Shown: one piece after another, positions 16,915-26,665 of the stretch | Layout: every line of letters begins with the position of its first letter | Position numbering within the stretch: position 1 is the first letter of the stretch | Source of the DNA: Shewanella marina JCM 15074 | Lineage (GTDB): Bacteria; Pseudomonadota; Gammaproteobacteria; Enterobacterales; Shewanellaceae | Direction of reading: 5' to 3' | NCBI RefSeq assembly: GCF_000614975.1 | Contig: NZ_BALM01000013.1 | Span: 62,001-126,000, forward strand | DNA length: 64,000 nucleotides | The notes under the pieces: generated by a model | The model's database searches: none | The model's input: only the letters and a program-made list of their open reading frames with translations | What the model was told of the DNA's origin: nothing | Translations under genes and position numbers: made by a program

Positions 16915-17406
16915 ATGAGACTACGCCACTCAGGCTTTACCTTAGTCGAACTGGTTACCACGATAATACTTATTAGTGTGCTATCGGTTGTGGTGCTGCC
17001 AAAGTTACTTTCCTCATCCAGTTTTAGTGCTTTTACCTTGCGAGATGAAATGATCAGTGAACTTCGCCGAGTACAAATGATGGCGATGAATAATATTGAT
17101 CGATATTTTGAACTGAAGGTAACCACTAAAGAATACCAACTGTTTGTGTATCAACGTGACAGTGATGGCAGTAAAGGTACATGGATACGAACAGAAGCAC
17201 CGCAAATGTTACCTTCAAATACTCAACTGTTACTAAAACAAAATACTAAAAATCAATTTATGGTGAGTTTTAATACATTGGGTTTACCTGTGATCTCTGC
17301 AGATGGGCATAGTGTGATTTGCAATGGAGCCTGTTTGGTTGCTGTTGCTGATGATAGCCAAGATATTAATATTTCTTCGCAGGGGTATATTTATGCAAAC
17401 CGCTAA
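16915..17406 (+). CDS. mshC: MshC, minor type IV prepilin
   Basis: 163 aa GspH-like prepilin: leader MRLRHSG, then FTLVELVTTIILISVL with Glu at +5. The globular domain has one Cys pair near the C-terminus (VICNGACLV). AGGAAGC precedes the ATG by about 7 bases. It overlaps mshD by 14 bp, starting the close-packed minor pilin set mshC-D-O-P. Confidence 0.86.
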   Translation: MRLRHSGFTLVELVTTIILISVLSVVVLPKLLSSSSFSAFTLRDEMISELRRVQMMAMNNIDRYFELKVTTKEYQLFVYQRDSDGSKGTWIRTEAPQMLPSNTQLLLKQNTKNQFMVSFNTLGLPVISADGHSVICNGACLVAVADDSQDINISSQGYIYANR

Positions 17407-17938
17407 ATATAAGGCTGCAATAGCGGGTTTTACCCTAATAGAGCTAGTCGTTGGCATGCTAGTGATGAGTATTGCACTCGTCATGCTTGCGACTATGTTA
17501 TTTCCGCAAGCGGATCGCAGTGTGCAGACGTTGCAGCGGGTGCAGTCTGCGGAATTAGGACAATCGATCTTAAACGAGATCTGGGGTAAGCGTTATGATC
17601 AAAATACCAATCCCAATGGCGGGATCCCACCTTGTTATCCAAAAAATATGGCAATCCCTGCAGATTCAACTGCCAAGCATTGTTCAATAACGTTAGGCCC
17701 TGATACTGGTGAGAGCCGAAATCAATTTAATGATATTGATGATTACAATGGCTTAAATATTGACAGTAAAATGCTTAATTCAGATAAAACGTATGCCAGT
17801 ATGTACCCCGAATTTGGGCTTAAAGTGAGTGTTAGTTATGTTGTCCCAAATACTCAAGCACAAAAATTGATCCAAGTGATTGTGACTACACCAGCAGGTG
17901 AAGCGATAGAATACGATGCGGTGCGGAGTAATTTTTGA
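17393..17938 (+). CDS. mshD: MshD, minor type IV prepilin
   Basis: 181 aa prepilin with leader MQTAKYKAAIAG, then [23 protein letters not shown] 17393 is chosen: AGGGG lies about 8 bases upstream and the leader length is right, while the longer frame from 17324 would put a non-leader hydrophobic stretch in front. It has a Cys pair (PPCYPKN ... KHCSITL). It overlaps mshC by 14 bp and mshO by 1 bp. Confidence 0.86.
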   Translation: MQTAKYKAAIAGFTLIELVVGMLVMSIALVMLATMLFPQADRSVQTLQRVQSAELGQSILNEIWGKRYDQNTNPNGGIPPCYPKNMAIPADSTAKHCSITLGPDTGESRNQFNDIDDYNGLNIDSKMLNSDKTYASMYPEFGLKVSVSYVVPNTQAQKLIQVIVTTPAGEAIEYDAVRSNF

Positions 17939-18753
17939 TGCGACAGTTAGCTAATAAATCCCGCGGTTTTACCCTTGTTGAAATGGTCACTGTGATCATT
18001 ATTTTAGGGATCCTCGCGATTGGCGTATCGAGTTTCATTATCTTTGGTACCAAGATTTTCATTAACTCGACCTCTGTCAGTCAGGTATTGAGTCAAAGCC
18101 GTTTTGTGATGGAGCGGATGACACGTGAATTACGCAATGCCGTACCTAATAGCTTGCGGGTAAATGATGGTGATAATAAGACATGGCAATGTTTAGAATT
18201 TACTCCGATTATTTCAAGTTCAACTTATCTGAGTATGCCGATTAATCCATTGCCTGCAAGTTCACAAGGGACGCTTGTACCAAGTGCTGGAGTGAAACCC
18301 GGTAATAACTTACTGATTTACCCATTATCTCCAGTTGATGTTTATGGTGATGATCAGCAGCGCTTTCCAATTGAACATGTTAACACGGGTACCGTGACTT
18401 TTTCTGAACCTATTCAATTTAAACAGTCATCACCGCGACTGCGTTATTTTACGACTCAAAATCCAATCAGCTACTGTTTTTTTGCTGATGGCGATATTAA
18501 GCGTTACAGCGATTATGGGATACATGCTAATCAACCAACACCGGCGCAAATGGATCTTGGTGTGATAAATGGCCGTGGGGTGTTAATGGGGCAAGGGTTG
18601 TCTATGTTAGTCAATGGACAGTCGGTATTACCTATTTCAATAAAACCCGCCACATTACAAAATAATGCCATGGTGATTTTAACGCCGACGTTTAAAGTGA
18701 ATGGTGAAACCTTTAAGTACCAACAGCAAGTGCAGGTGATCAATGTTCCGTAA
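17938..18753 (+). CDS. mshO: MshO, minor type IV prepilin
   Basis: 271 aa prepilin of the GspJ/PilW-like type: leader MRQLANKSRG, then [20 protein letters not shown] with Glu at +5. A large globular domain includes WQCLEF and SYCFFADGD cysteines. ATG 17938 shares a base with the mshD stop (TGATG); a TTG directly upstream is also in frame but less likely. Overlaps mshP by 11 bp. Confidence 0.87.
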   Translation: MRQLANKSRGFTLVEMVTVIIILGILAIGVSSFIIFGTKIFINSTSVSQVLSQSRFVMERMTRELRNAVPNSLRVNDGDNKTWQCLEFTPIISSSTYLSMPINPLPASSQGTLVPSAGVKPGNNLLIYPLSPVDVYGDDQQRFPIEHVNTGTVTFSEPIQFKQSSPRLRYFTTQNPISYCFFADGDIKRYSDYGIHANQPTPAQMDLGVINGRGVLMGQGLSMLVNGQSVLPISIKPATLQNNAMVILTPTFKVNGETFKYQQQVQVINVP

Positions 18754-19189
18754 TCATTCGCCGCAAAAACAGCAAGGCAGTGCCTTGGTGATGGCTATTT
18801 TCATTATTACCGTGGTATTTATTTTGGCGACAGCATTAATTAATATCGTTAAAGATGACGATGACCAATTTACTCTTGAAGTGATGGGAACTCGGGCATT
18901 GGCTGCGGCAAATAGTGGCGCCGATTATGGCTTGTCGCAGTTATTTCCAATTGGTGCTGGTATCGGTCAATGTTCAACTGTAAATAATGCCGTAAACTTG
19001 CCCAATGAGGTGGGTTTTAAACATTGTCAGGTGAATTATACTTGTACTGCTCATGATATCGGCCATGGCATGACCCAATATAGTATTGAGAGCCTTGGCG
19101 TGTGTGAGATAGGTCAATGTGACCGTAACGATACAACATGTTTTAGAGTCAGCCGTAAAGTGTTAGTCGAGGCGCGCGGCATGAATTAA
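18743..19189 (+). CDS. mshP: MshP, minor pilin-like protein
   Basis: 148 aa, PilX/GspK-like. Leader MFRNHSPQKQQG is followed by SALVMAIFIITVVFILATAL, so the helix is present but the usual Phe+1 and Glu+5 are not, as is common for MshP. Cysteine-rich C-terminal half (about seven Cys). AGGTGA lies 5 bases before the ATG. It overlaps mshO by 11 bp; 68 bp separate it from mshQ copy 1. Confidence 0.84.
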   Translation: MFRNHSPQKQQGSALVMAIFIITVVFILATALINIVKDDDDQFTLEVMGTRALAAANSGADYGLSQLFPIGAGIGQCSTVNNAVNLPNEVGFKHCQVNYTCTAHDIGHGMTQYSIESLGVCEIGQCDRNDTTCFRVSRKVLVEARGMN

Positions 19190-19257
19190 TATAGGCTTGC
19201 TCATGGATTGAGCAAGTTCTAAGGTTGGATTCGCAACCGAATACAAGGAGTGTAATC

Positions 19258-22200
19258 ATGTTGGTTACAAGATGTGCCAGAATATTATGTTTAGTTTTTG
19301 GTATTTTAAGTTTAAGTGCATTTGCTTTTGAAACTATTGATCCGACTACTTATTTTCCCAAGGTCATTCAAGGACATCATCAAGATAGCCCGCTTAGTTG
19401 TAATAATATCAATCTAACTCAATTCAAACAGGCTGCTAGTGCTCAAGTCTCTGGCACAAATGGTGAGTCTGTTAATTTCTGTTCAATTGAAACAACCGCT
19501 AGCCAAGGATGTGATGTTGCTAGTGGGAGTTGGCATTATTGCCGTGTGACTGGCAGCAGTATTCGCGGTTTAAGTGTGACTGGCAGTAATGCTTTTCGTA
19601 CCAGTAATGACAATAGCTTTGGTATCGCATCGTGTAACAAAGGCCAAGTGTTATCTCGTCAGGCTAGCACATCTGCAGGTATAACTCATTCAGGCAATAT
19701 TACCTTAGATAAGCAATGCGCATTAACTTTTGATCGCGGGAGTGAACACCGTGCAGGCGAAGTCATATTACAAAATGGGGCAGAGCTGGTACTCAGTGCA
19801 GGGGATTATTGGTTTGAAAGTTTAACGGTAACCAATAAGGCTCGTATTGTCACGTTAGGCAATGTTCGCATTTTTGTTGCTGATATTACTCGGATACATG
19901 ATGGTATGATCCAATCAGCTAGCTCACAGCCACCATTATTGTTTGGTTATCGAAATATCAGTCTGGCAAATAATGGGTTGGTTGATGGGCTTATTTATGG
20001 GGTGCAAAAGGTCACAATTGCCTCTGGTGCGAGTGTTAACGGTAAAGTCACTGCTCGTTTTCTTGATATGCAAGATGATAGTCATATCAATGCTGCAAGT
20101 TCGTCTAATCAAATGGTTACCACCCAGCTACAGTTCGGTAAGGCGAAAGCACTGCTGAGTAATCCATATTCCAGCGTGCATCGGGTGATATTTGATGTCC
20201 CTTATCCGTCCGGCACTCAACCTGCGGTATTTATTATGCCTACCATTGCAACGGCTAATGCTAACCAAGATGGCCCGGCTAATATTGTGATAAGCAACGT
20301 TGATCATCAAGGTTTTAGTTGGCATCAACAAAAAGCCCCCGAAGATGTATATCAAATGGCATCAGCTCGCATGCCTGAAATCCATTGGATTACGATTAAT
20401 GAAGGAAAGCATACGCTGTCTGACGGACGTCAACTAACGGTTGGTTTTACCTATTTAAATGACAGCTATGGTATTGGTGTATTGCAAGATCAACCTCCTC
20501 GATTTGTCGAAGTTGATAGTCCAGTCGATCAAACGGCTATTTTCCATCAAAAGCAGTGGAGTAATAATTCTTGTTGGCTAACAACCGGGGCAATACGCAA
20601 TACTAATACCATTGGTTTAACTCTGATGTCATCACAAGTTCGGCGCACTGATGCTGGAGTGAGATATTGTATGCCAGGTAACTTAAACGCTGAACAAATC
20701 GCCTATGAAAAAGTAGCCTATATGACGGTGACTCCAGGCAAAGGTACGCTTGAGCTGGCGAGTAAACAGTATCGTTATGAAGTAGGCATTAATCAGACTA
20801 ATCCAGCACCTATTGTTGGTTCTAGTTTACAGCAGCAATGTGATAATCCATCGACATGGCAGTCATCATTTACGGGAGTGCCTACACTCGTTGCATCACT
20901 TAACTCTGTGCTTGGTGGCGAGGGCTGGTTGCGTCGTTGTCAATTAACGCAAACGCAATTGAGCATGGTGATAGATGAAGATCAATATTTTGATGAAGAG
21001 CGCAATCATCGTTCTGAGTCTTATGCTTATATTGCCTTTGATGAGGTTGTTAATGATGCATTTATCGATCATTTTGAGTTGGAATATGCTGATGGTAATC
21101 CACTGACTTGTCAGCCACTAGAAGTCATCGTTAAGGCCTGTGCTAATGCTGACTGTAGCGTGCTAGCAGGCCAGCAAACACAAGCTTCATTATTGCCATA
21201 TAACGTGAGCAATGGTCATTGGAGTGGAGCCGATGTGACCGGCTCTGATACGATTTCATTTAATGGTGGCATGAGTAAAGTCTATTTACATCATTATGAG
21301 GCGAGCCAAGTTGATTTAGGTATCGCTCCTTTTTTGCGAATATGGGTTGGACCTACATTATGTAAAAAAGGCGCAAATCCTAAATCCAGCGATTGCAGTA
21401 TCACCTTTGCCGACTCTGGATTTATATTTGATATCGCCGATGGTACAGCAAACTTGCCCCAACAAAATATCAGTTTAATGGCCGTTGCGGCCGATAATCG
21501 AACTGGTACTGTGCAATGTGCACCTATGTTTGCCAATGAAACCAAAGTGATCAATTTTTGGAGTGACTATATTACTCCTAATGCTAATGAAATTGAGGCT
21601 TCAAGCCAAGTAGAACTCAGTAGTGATGGTAGTACAATGGTTGCTATAGGCCAGCATAGCGGTCTTAAAACAGCGTTGCCTGTGACCTTTGATATTACGG
21701 GTAAAGCGAATTTGTCAGTCAATTATGCTGAAGCGGGTCAAATGGCATTGTATGCGGAGCTAGTTGGTGAGCAGGGAACCACCGAGGCAGGACTTGATAT
21801 CAGTGGGGTTGATCAGTTTATTAATAAACCAGCCGCTATTTGTGTTTCTTCCGCCAATACTTGTTTAAGCGCAGATATAAATTGCCCTGTGTATATGAAA
21901 GCGGGAGAGCCATTTGATCTCACCATTAAGGCTGTCGCATGGCAGCAAAGTGGTGAGAGCGGTCGAGCCTTTTGTAATAATACCAGTTTACGTAATTTTG
22001 CCATGCCAGCATTAACGTTATCACATCAATTAGTGGCTCCTTTAGCGGGTCATCAAGGTGAACTCGGTATCTCTACTATCGCGATTAATCCCCACAGCAC
22101 TGGAATGCATTCGATTCAGCAAACGATTTCAGAAGTTGGCGTATTTAAGTTTGATGTTGATTTAAATGAAACAAACTCTCACTATTTTGGCTATCGAGAT

Positions 22201-23142
22201 ATTCCTACCGTGGCGAGTGAGAGTGTCGGACGATTTACACCATACTATCTATCCGCAACCGCCTCTGAAGCTAAGATAAGTCCTGCATGTGAGCAGTTTA
22301 GTTACTTGGATCAACCTTTTGGATATGACACCAATAAAGTGCCTAAATTAACCTTGTTAGGGCTGAATCAGCAGGGTAAAGAGACTTTAAATTATCGTGT
22401 AGATGATTGGTGGCGAGTTAATCAAAATTGGCTTAATCGAGTCTATCAAGCAACCGTCGCCCATGATATTCAAATCAGTCAAATCGGTCGGGTTGAGCCC
22501 ACGGTTCCAGAGCTTAGTTTGCTGGATGAGCAAATTTTTTATACCAAAACGAATGAGTTAACGGCGCCGTTTACTGCTCAATTTGATCTAACGTTATCAG
22601 TATCTGATCTAACTGATCAGGATGGGATCTGTGTTCAAAATGACGCATCTGGTACCTGTTTAACTCATACTTGGCATGATATTGGCCTTGGGCAAAATAT
22701 TGATATGCGACATGGTAGAGCTCGTTTAAAAAATGCCTATGCACCGTCTACTGAAGCATTAAGAATGCCGTTATTAGTTGAATATGTCGATCATGTAGGT
22801 CAATGGCAAATCAACCAAGATGATAATTGTAGTGTGTTTAACGCGAATGCGTTGATGCGCAATGGTGATATTGGCGTTACTTTAGTCTTGCCTTACTCAT
22901 TATCTGAAATCAATACCTTTGCTGACAGTGCGCGCAGTGATCATAGTGGGCTGATATCACAAGGCACGAGTGCGCTCTATTTTGAGCAAGCGGTATCAGA
23001 TCCCACCATATTAATCGATGATGAGATTAAAGTGCAGTTAACGGTTGCGCCATGGTTACAATGGTATTGGTTAGGAATGAGCGATAAACAACACCCATCG
23101 CAAGTGCTTTTTTGGGCAGTTATCGAGGGCGAGATCGAGTGA
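19258..23142 (+). CDS. mshQ: MshQ copy 1, giant secreted MSHA protein; C-terminus shifted out of frame
   Basis: 1294 aa. ATG 19258 has GGAG upstream and opens a clear signal peptide (cut near AFA-FE). Residues about 40-280 form a repetitive beta-rich domain; about 284-400 resemble an H-type-lectin-like beta sandwich (AVFIMPTIA, HQGFSW, HWITINEG); about 404-600 a further module shared with copy 3; from about 604 the long MshQ/DUF6701-type region. It ends WAVIEGEIE, not the family end. In another frame right after a T6 run (23108-23113) the DNA encodes GSYRGRDRVIYQRHY then TAA at 23160-23162, which matches the canonical MshQ end seen in copies 2 and 3. One extra T would restore it. Confidence 0.85.
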   Translation: MLVTRCARILCLVFGILSLSAFAFETIDPTTYFPKVIQGHHQDSPLSCNNINLTQFKQAASAQVSGTNGESVNFCSIETTASQGCDVASGSWHYCRVTGSSIRGLSVTGSNAFRTSNDNSFGIASCNKGQVLSRQASTSAGITHSGNITLDKQCALTFDRGSEHRAGEVILQNGAELVLSAGDYWFESLTVTNKARIVTLGNVRIFVADITRIHDGMIQSASSQPPLLFGYRNISLANNGLVDGLIYGVQKVTIASGASVNGKVTARFLDMQDDSHINAASSSNQMVTTQLQFGKAKALLSNPYSSVHRVIFDVPYPSGTQPAVFIMPTIATANANQDGPANIVISNVDHQGFSWHQQKAPEDVYQMASARMPEIHWITINEGKHTLSDGRQLTVGFTYLNDSYGIGVLQDQPPRFVEVDSPVDQTAIFHQKQWSNNSCWLTTGAIRNTNTIGLTLMSSQVRRTDAGVRYCMPGNLNAEQIAYEKVAYMTVTPGKGTLELASKQYRYEVGINQTNPAPIVGSSLQQQCDNPSTWQSSFTGVPTLVASLNSVLGGEGWLRRCQLTQTQLSMVIDEDQYFDEERNHRSESYAYIAFDEVVNDAFIDHFELEYADGNPLTCQPLEVIVKACANADCSVLAGQQTQASLLPYNVSNGHWSGADVTGSDTISFNGGMSKVYLHHYEASQVDLGIAPFLRIWVGPTLCKKGANPKSSDCSITFADSGFIFDIADGTANLPQQNISLMAVAADNRTGTVQCAPMFANETKVINFWSDYITPNANEIEASSQVELSSDGSTMVAIGQHSGLKTALPVTFDITGKANLSVNYAEAGQMALYAELVGEQGTTEAGLDISGVDQFINKPAAICVSSANTCLSADINCPVYMKAGEPFDLTIKAVAWQQSGESGRAFCNNTSLRNFAMPALTLSHQLVAPLAGHQGELGISTIAINPHSTGMHSIQQTISEVGVFKFDVDLNETNSHYFGYRDIPTVASESVGRFTPYYLSATASEAKISPACEQFSYLDQPFGYDTNKVPKLTLLGLNQQGKETLNYRVDDWWRVNQNWLNRVYQATVAHDIQISQIGRVEPTVPELSLLDEQIFYTKTNELTAPFTAQFDLTLSVSDLTDQDGICVQNDASGTCLTHTWHDIGLGQNIDMRHGRARLKNAYAPSTEALRMPLLVEYVDHVGQWQINQDDNCSVFNANALMRNGDIGVTLVLPYSLSEINTFADSARSDHSGLISQGTSALYFEQAVSDPTILIDDEIKVQLTVAPWLQWYWLGMSDKQHPSQVLFWAVIEGEIE

Positions 23143-23312
23143 TCTATCAGCGCCATTATTAAGTATTGCTGCAAATCTAAAGGCTTGCTTAAGTAGTCAT
23201 GACTTTATTGTGATCAACTTCTTGTAATGTAATGTAAATTAGGAATGTTTGTTAATAACTATTCATAATCGCCTTATTGGTTTGTATTTGGGCTAGTGTA
23301 TAGATTTAAGAG

Positions 23313-26300
23313 ATGATTAATTTACGTTTTTTGCTTTCTTTTTGGTGTTGCTTGCTTATTGTTAGTCCAAGTACTGCTATTGCCAATTATGCATCAAAAA
23401 TATTTGATGCTAAGTCACTCTCTGCATGCCCAACAGATAAAAAATTACCTCAGTGTAAAGATATTTTTCAGGTGCCAGTTAAAGATAAATTGAATTTTAC
23501 ATTAACCCCACCGAAGGTGAATGTATCAACTGTTAATCTTCATTGTAATCATGCTTCAAAAGGGCAATGTGAGGCTTTGAGCGCTGGTGATCACTATTTT
23601 TTAAATGGAAATTTGAGTGGTGATATCAAATTTGCACGAGGAGTGCGTTTATTTTTTAGAAATGTGCTTACGCTCAGTGATGTTATGGTCAATGAGAAGC
23701 ATGCACCAGGCGATTTAGTCGTTTATGTTGGTAACAGAATCATCGTGCCAAGATCCTCTGAAGTGACCGGTTTTATATATGTTTTAGGGTCGATGACAGC
23801 AAGAACTTTAAAAAAATTAGAGGTTGTTGGCGGCATTGCTTTTGGTAGTGCGTTAAGTAAAGAGGCTCAGCGCATATTAGCTGATAACATTGAGCCTGAA
23901 CAGCGCTGGAAACTTAATGAACTCATTGATAAAACAGATTTTAGCTGTATGTGTCAAAACTCATTTACCCCCGAATCAGAATCAAGTTGTGTTGATATCT
24001 TTGATGAACCGCCATTAGGCGGGCAAGATTTTATACCGCCAAAATTTCCGACCGCTAATGATGAGACGGTTTGGTGTGAGCAAGGTAGAGATAATTGTTC
24101 CCTTACCAATACTAAGCCACTTTTTAATCATCAATTTATTCAAGGTGATAATTATTATCATAGTGGTTTTTTAATGGAAATTTCAGACAGATTAAATTTA
24201 AATCTATTTGAGAAAAACGGCACAGTACGTTTGTATTTTAATCATTTAACCTTAAATAATGCAGAGTTTGGTAGTGATATTGAAAACTTAATTATTTATG
24301 TGAAAGATACTTTGACCTTAATTGGCCGCAATGAGATGGAAGGCATTTTATTTATTGCTGGAGAGGTTGATAGTCAATTAAATGCTAATAAATACGGTAT
24401 GTTAGAAGTTGAAGGTGGGTTTGCTACTGCTGGTGATATTAATGATATAAAAGATACGATTTATTATGAATATGATGTCGATGATGATGAGTATGATGGT
24501 TATGAAGAGGATGATTTACATTATGCAGATTTTGAAGGCATACAATGTAATATCGAGCCTCCCCCGGATCCCGATTTACATCATATTAATTTGTCTTATC
24601 AAGTCTCAGCCCTCACTTGTGAGCCATTAGTGGTGGAAGTTAGTGCATGCGGAGATGCAAGTTGTAATCAATTAATTAATAAAGCGAGTGTAAACTTATT
24701 TAGAAACCCTGATAGCGGCTATGGTCGTTGGACGCAGCATGGTAATTATTCCCTTACTGGTAATCAATTAACGCTAATCAATGGGTTTGCTAAAGTTAAT
24801 TTACGACAAAATATTTCCGCACCGCTGAATATTGGTGTGCGCAATGATAAATTTCATTGTAATGGCCAATTGGCTGGGGCGTTGGGCTGTTCGATTGCAT
24901 TTGAAAATGATCAATTTATTTTTGATATCCCTAATAAAATTGCCGGTAAAGCTGTGGAAGTGCCATTTTATGCTCGTACTAGCGTGTTAAATAACGGCCA
25001 GTTAAGTTGCCGTCCAATGTTCCAGAATCAGACCAAAGCCATCAATTTCGAGCTGCAATACTTACAGCCTAGCACCGGCATCAAGTCCGTCACACTCAAT
25101 GGTGCAACGATTAAACAAACTACGCCGATTAACTTGCAATTTGATCATCAAGGACGGGCTAAGGTTAAGGTTGATTATCTTGATGCTGGACGGCTTGCTG
25201 TTAATGCACAATATATTGGACGCATGGATTCAGAAGAAGCTGGTCTTGTGATCAGTGGTCAGGATCAATTTACCAGTAGACCAAATGGTTTTTGTGTTGA
25301 AACCATTGAACCATCGGCTTGTGTTGAGGCTGATACTCGCTGCGAAGTATTTAGCAAAGCGGGTGCATATTTTAATTTAGAGATTACGCCAGTGGTGTGG
25401 CAACAACCACAGGATGGTGATTTATGTGATAACGCAGTCACAGCCAATTTTGGTTTAGATGAGGTGCCATTAATTCATCAATTAATCTCGCCAGCAACGG
25501 GAAAAAAAGGTCAATTAGCAACTTCAAGTTATAGCCATCTTGCTAATCGAATGGGCACTCATAAGGTTGCACAAGCAGTTGATGAAGTCGGTGTTTTTCA
25601 ATTTGGAGTGGCAGATACAACCTATTTTGATATGACGATACCAGCATCAATGAGTCGTAATGTTGGACGTTTTATTCCAGATCGTTTTAAGCTTGCCAGT
25701 AATAAGCCTGTTATCGTACCTAGTTGTAATAGCTTTACCTATTTAGATCAACCATTCACTTTTCAAACTGGTGATAATCCAAGATTAGAATTGATCCCAG
25801 TTGCTGCTAATGAGCAAGTCACCCACAACTATTTTATTGAATCGTGGTGGCGTTACGATAAGCAATGGCTAAATCGGCTCTATTCTCATGCCGGACTTGA
25901 TATGGTATTGACCTCAGTACTCAGTGGTAGTTTGTTGCATACTCCGCCATTTGTCAGTCTACAAAATGAACAATTAAAATATATTCGCCAAGCTCAATTA
26001 GTTGCTCCATTCTCTGCAGATTTTTCATTGACGTTAGCGGCTCTTGATTTAACCGATAAGGATGACGTTTGTTATGAAAACGATAAAGGCAATTGTATTG
26101 GTTACGTATTTACGGATATTTCAGGTTCGCAACTGCGTTATGGCCGCGCTCGGTTAGATAATAGTTATGGTCGTATTGATGAAGTATTACGCATGCCGTT
26201 ATATACCGAATATGTTAATCAAAATGGCCAATGGCAACGCAATCGTGAGGATATTTGCAGTCAATATCGAACTGACGAGAAAGGGTTGATCATTGATCTT

Positions 26301-26561
26301 GCTAGTGCAGGCTTAACTCAGTTAGCAGCTTATAGCGATTATACTTTACAAAATAAAGTGGCAAATGTTGTCGCTGGTAAAGGCTATATATTTTATGAAC
26401 CGCCTTATCAAGACGCTGATGTACCTGTTGAATTACAGGTACCATCATGGCTAAAACTGTTTAACGGTGATGGTTTAATAAACCCAAATGCGATGGCAAA
26501 CTTTGGTCATTATCGAGGCCATGATCGCGTGATTTATTATCGTGAAAGTTATGGTGAGTAA
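23313..26561 (+). CDS. mshQ: MshQ-like protein, copy 2
   Basis: 1082 aa with signal peptide (cut near AIA-NY). Two tandem copies of an N-terminal module (about 37-215 and 228-395), each with a C-x-DIF-x-x-P start, a GD-x-Y-x-x-x-G segment, a hydrophobic LYF-x-x-LTL strand and a DLVVYV/NLIIYV strand. An acidic linker (YDVDDDEYDGYEEDD, about 388-402) follows, then the MshQ/DUF6701-type region (about 422-1082) ending NFGHYRGHDRVIYYRESY. It lacks the lectin-like module of copies 1 and 3. It lies 171 bp after copy 1, preceded by a weak AAGAG ribosome site. Confidence 0.82.
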   Translation: MINLRFLLSFWCCLLIVSPSTAIANYASKIFDAKSLSACPTDKKLPQCKDIFQVPVKDKLNFTLTPPKVNVSTVNLHCNHASKGQCEALSAGDHYFLNGNLSGDIKFARGVRLFFRNVLTLSDVMVNEKHAPGDLVVYVGNRIIVPRSSEVTGFIYVLGSMTARTLKKLEVVGGIAFGSALSKEAQRILADNIEPEQRWKLNELIDKTDFSCMCQNSFTPESESSCVDIFDEPPLGGQDFIPPKFPTANDETVWCEQGRDNCSLTNTKPLFNHQFIQGDNYYHSGFLMEISDRLNLNLFEKNGTVRLYFNHLTLNNAEFGSDIENLIIYVKDTLTLIGRNEMEGILFIAGEVDSQLNANKYGMLEVEGGFATAGDINDIKDTIYYEYDVDDDEYDGYEEDDLHYADFEGIQCNIEPPPDPDLHHINLSYQVSALTCEPLVVEVSACGDASCNQLINKASVNLFRNPDSGYGRWTQHGNYSLTGNQLTLINGFAKVNLRQNISAPLNIGVRNDKFHCNGQLAGALGCSIAFENDQFIFDIPNKIAGKAVEVPFYARTSVLNNGQLSCRPMFQNQTKAINFELQYLQPSTGIKSVTLNGATIKQTTPINLQFDHQGRAKVKVDYLDAGRLAVNAQYIGRMDSEEAGLVISGQDQFTSRPNGFCVETIEPSACVEADTRCEVFSKAGAYFNLEITPVVWQQPQDGDLCDNAVTANFGLDEVPLIHQLISPATGKKGQLATSSYSHLANRMGTHKVAQAVDEVGVFQFGVADTTYFDMTIPASMSRNVGRFIPDRFKLASNKPVIVPSCNSFTYLDQPFTFQTGDNPRLELIPVAANEQVTHNYFIESWWRYDKQWLNRLYSHAGLDMVLTSVLSGSLLHTPPFVSLQNEQLKYIRQAQLVAPFSADFSLTLAALDLTDKDDVCYENDKGNCIGYVFTDISGSQLRYGRARLDNSYGRIDEVLRMPLYTEYVNQNGQWQRNREDICSQYRTDEKGLIIDLASAGLTQLAAYSDYTLQNKVANVVAGKGYIFYEPPYQDADVPVELQVPSWLKLFNGDGLINPNAMANFGHYRGHDRVIYYRESYGE

Positions 26562-26639
26562 TGCTTTTTAACTAGATATGGGTTAATTCGTAGTTTAGGC
26601 AACTAAATACGGTTAGTGAACCTTTACAGTAACTTCAGG

Positions 26640-26645
26640 TATAAT
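26640..26645 (+). promoter_or_regulatory. Candidate -10 box for mshQ copy 3
   Basis: TATAAT is 20 bases before the copy 3 ATG in the 104-bp gap after copy 2. There is no convincing -35 box, so support is limited. Confidence 0.25.
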
Positions 26646-26665
26646 TAAGTTTATTACAAGTTTGT

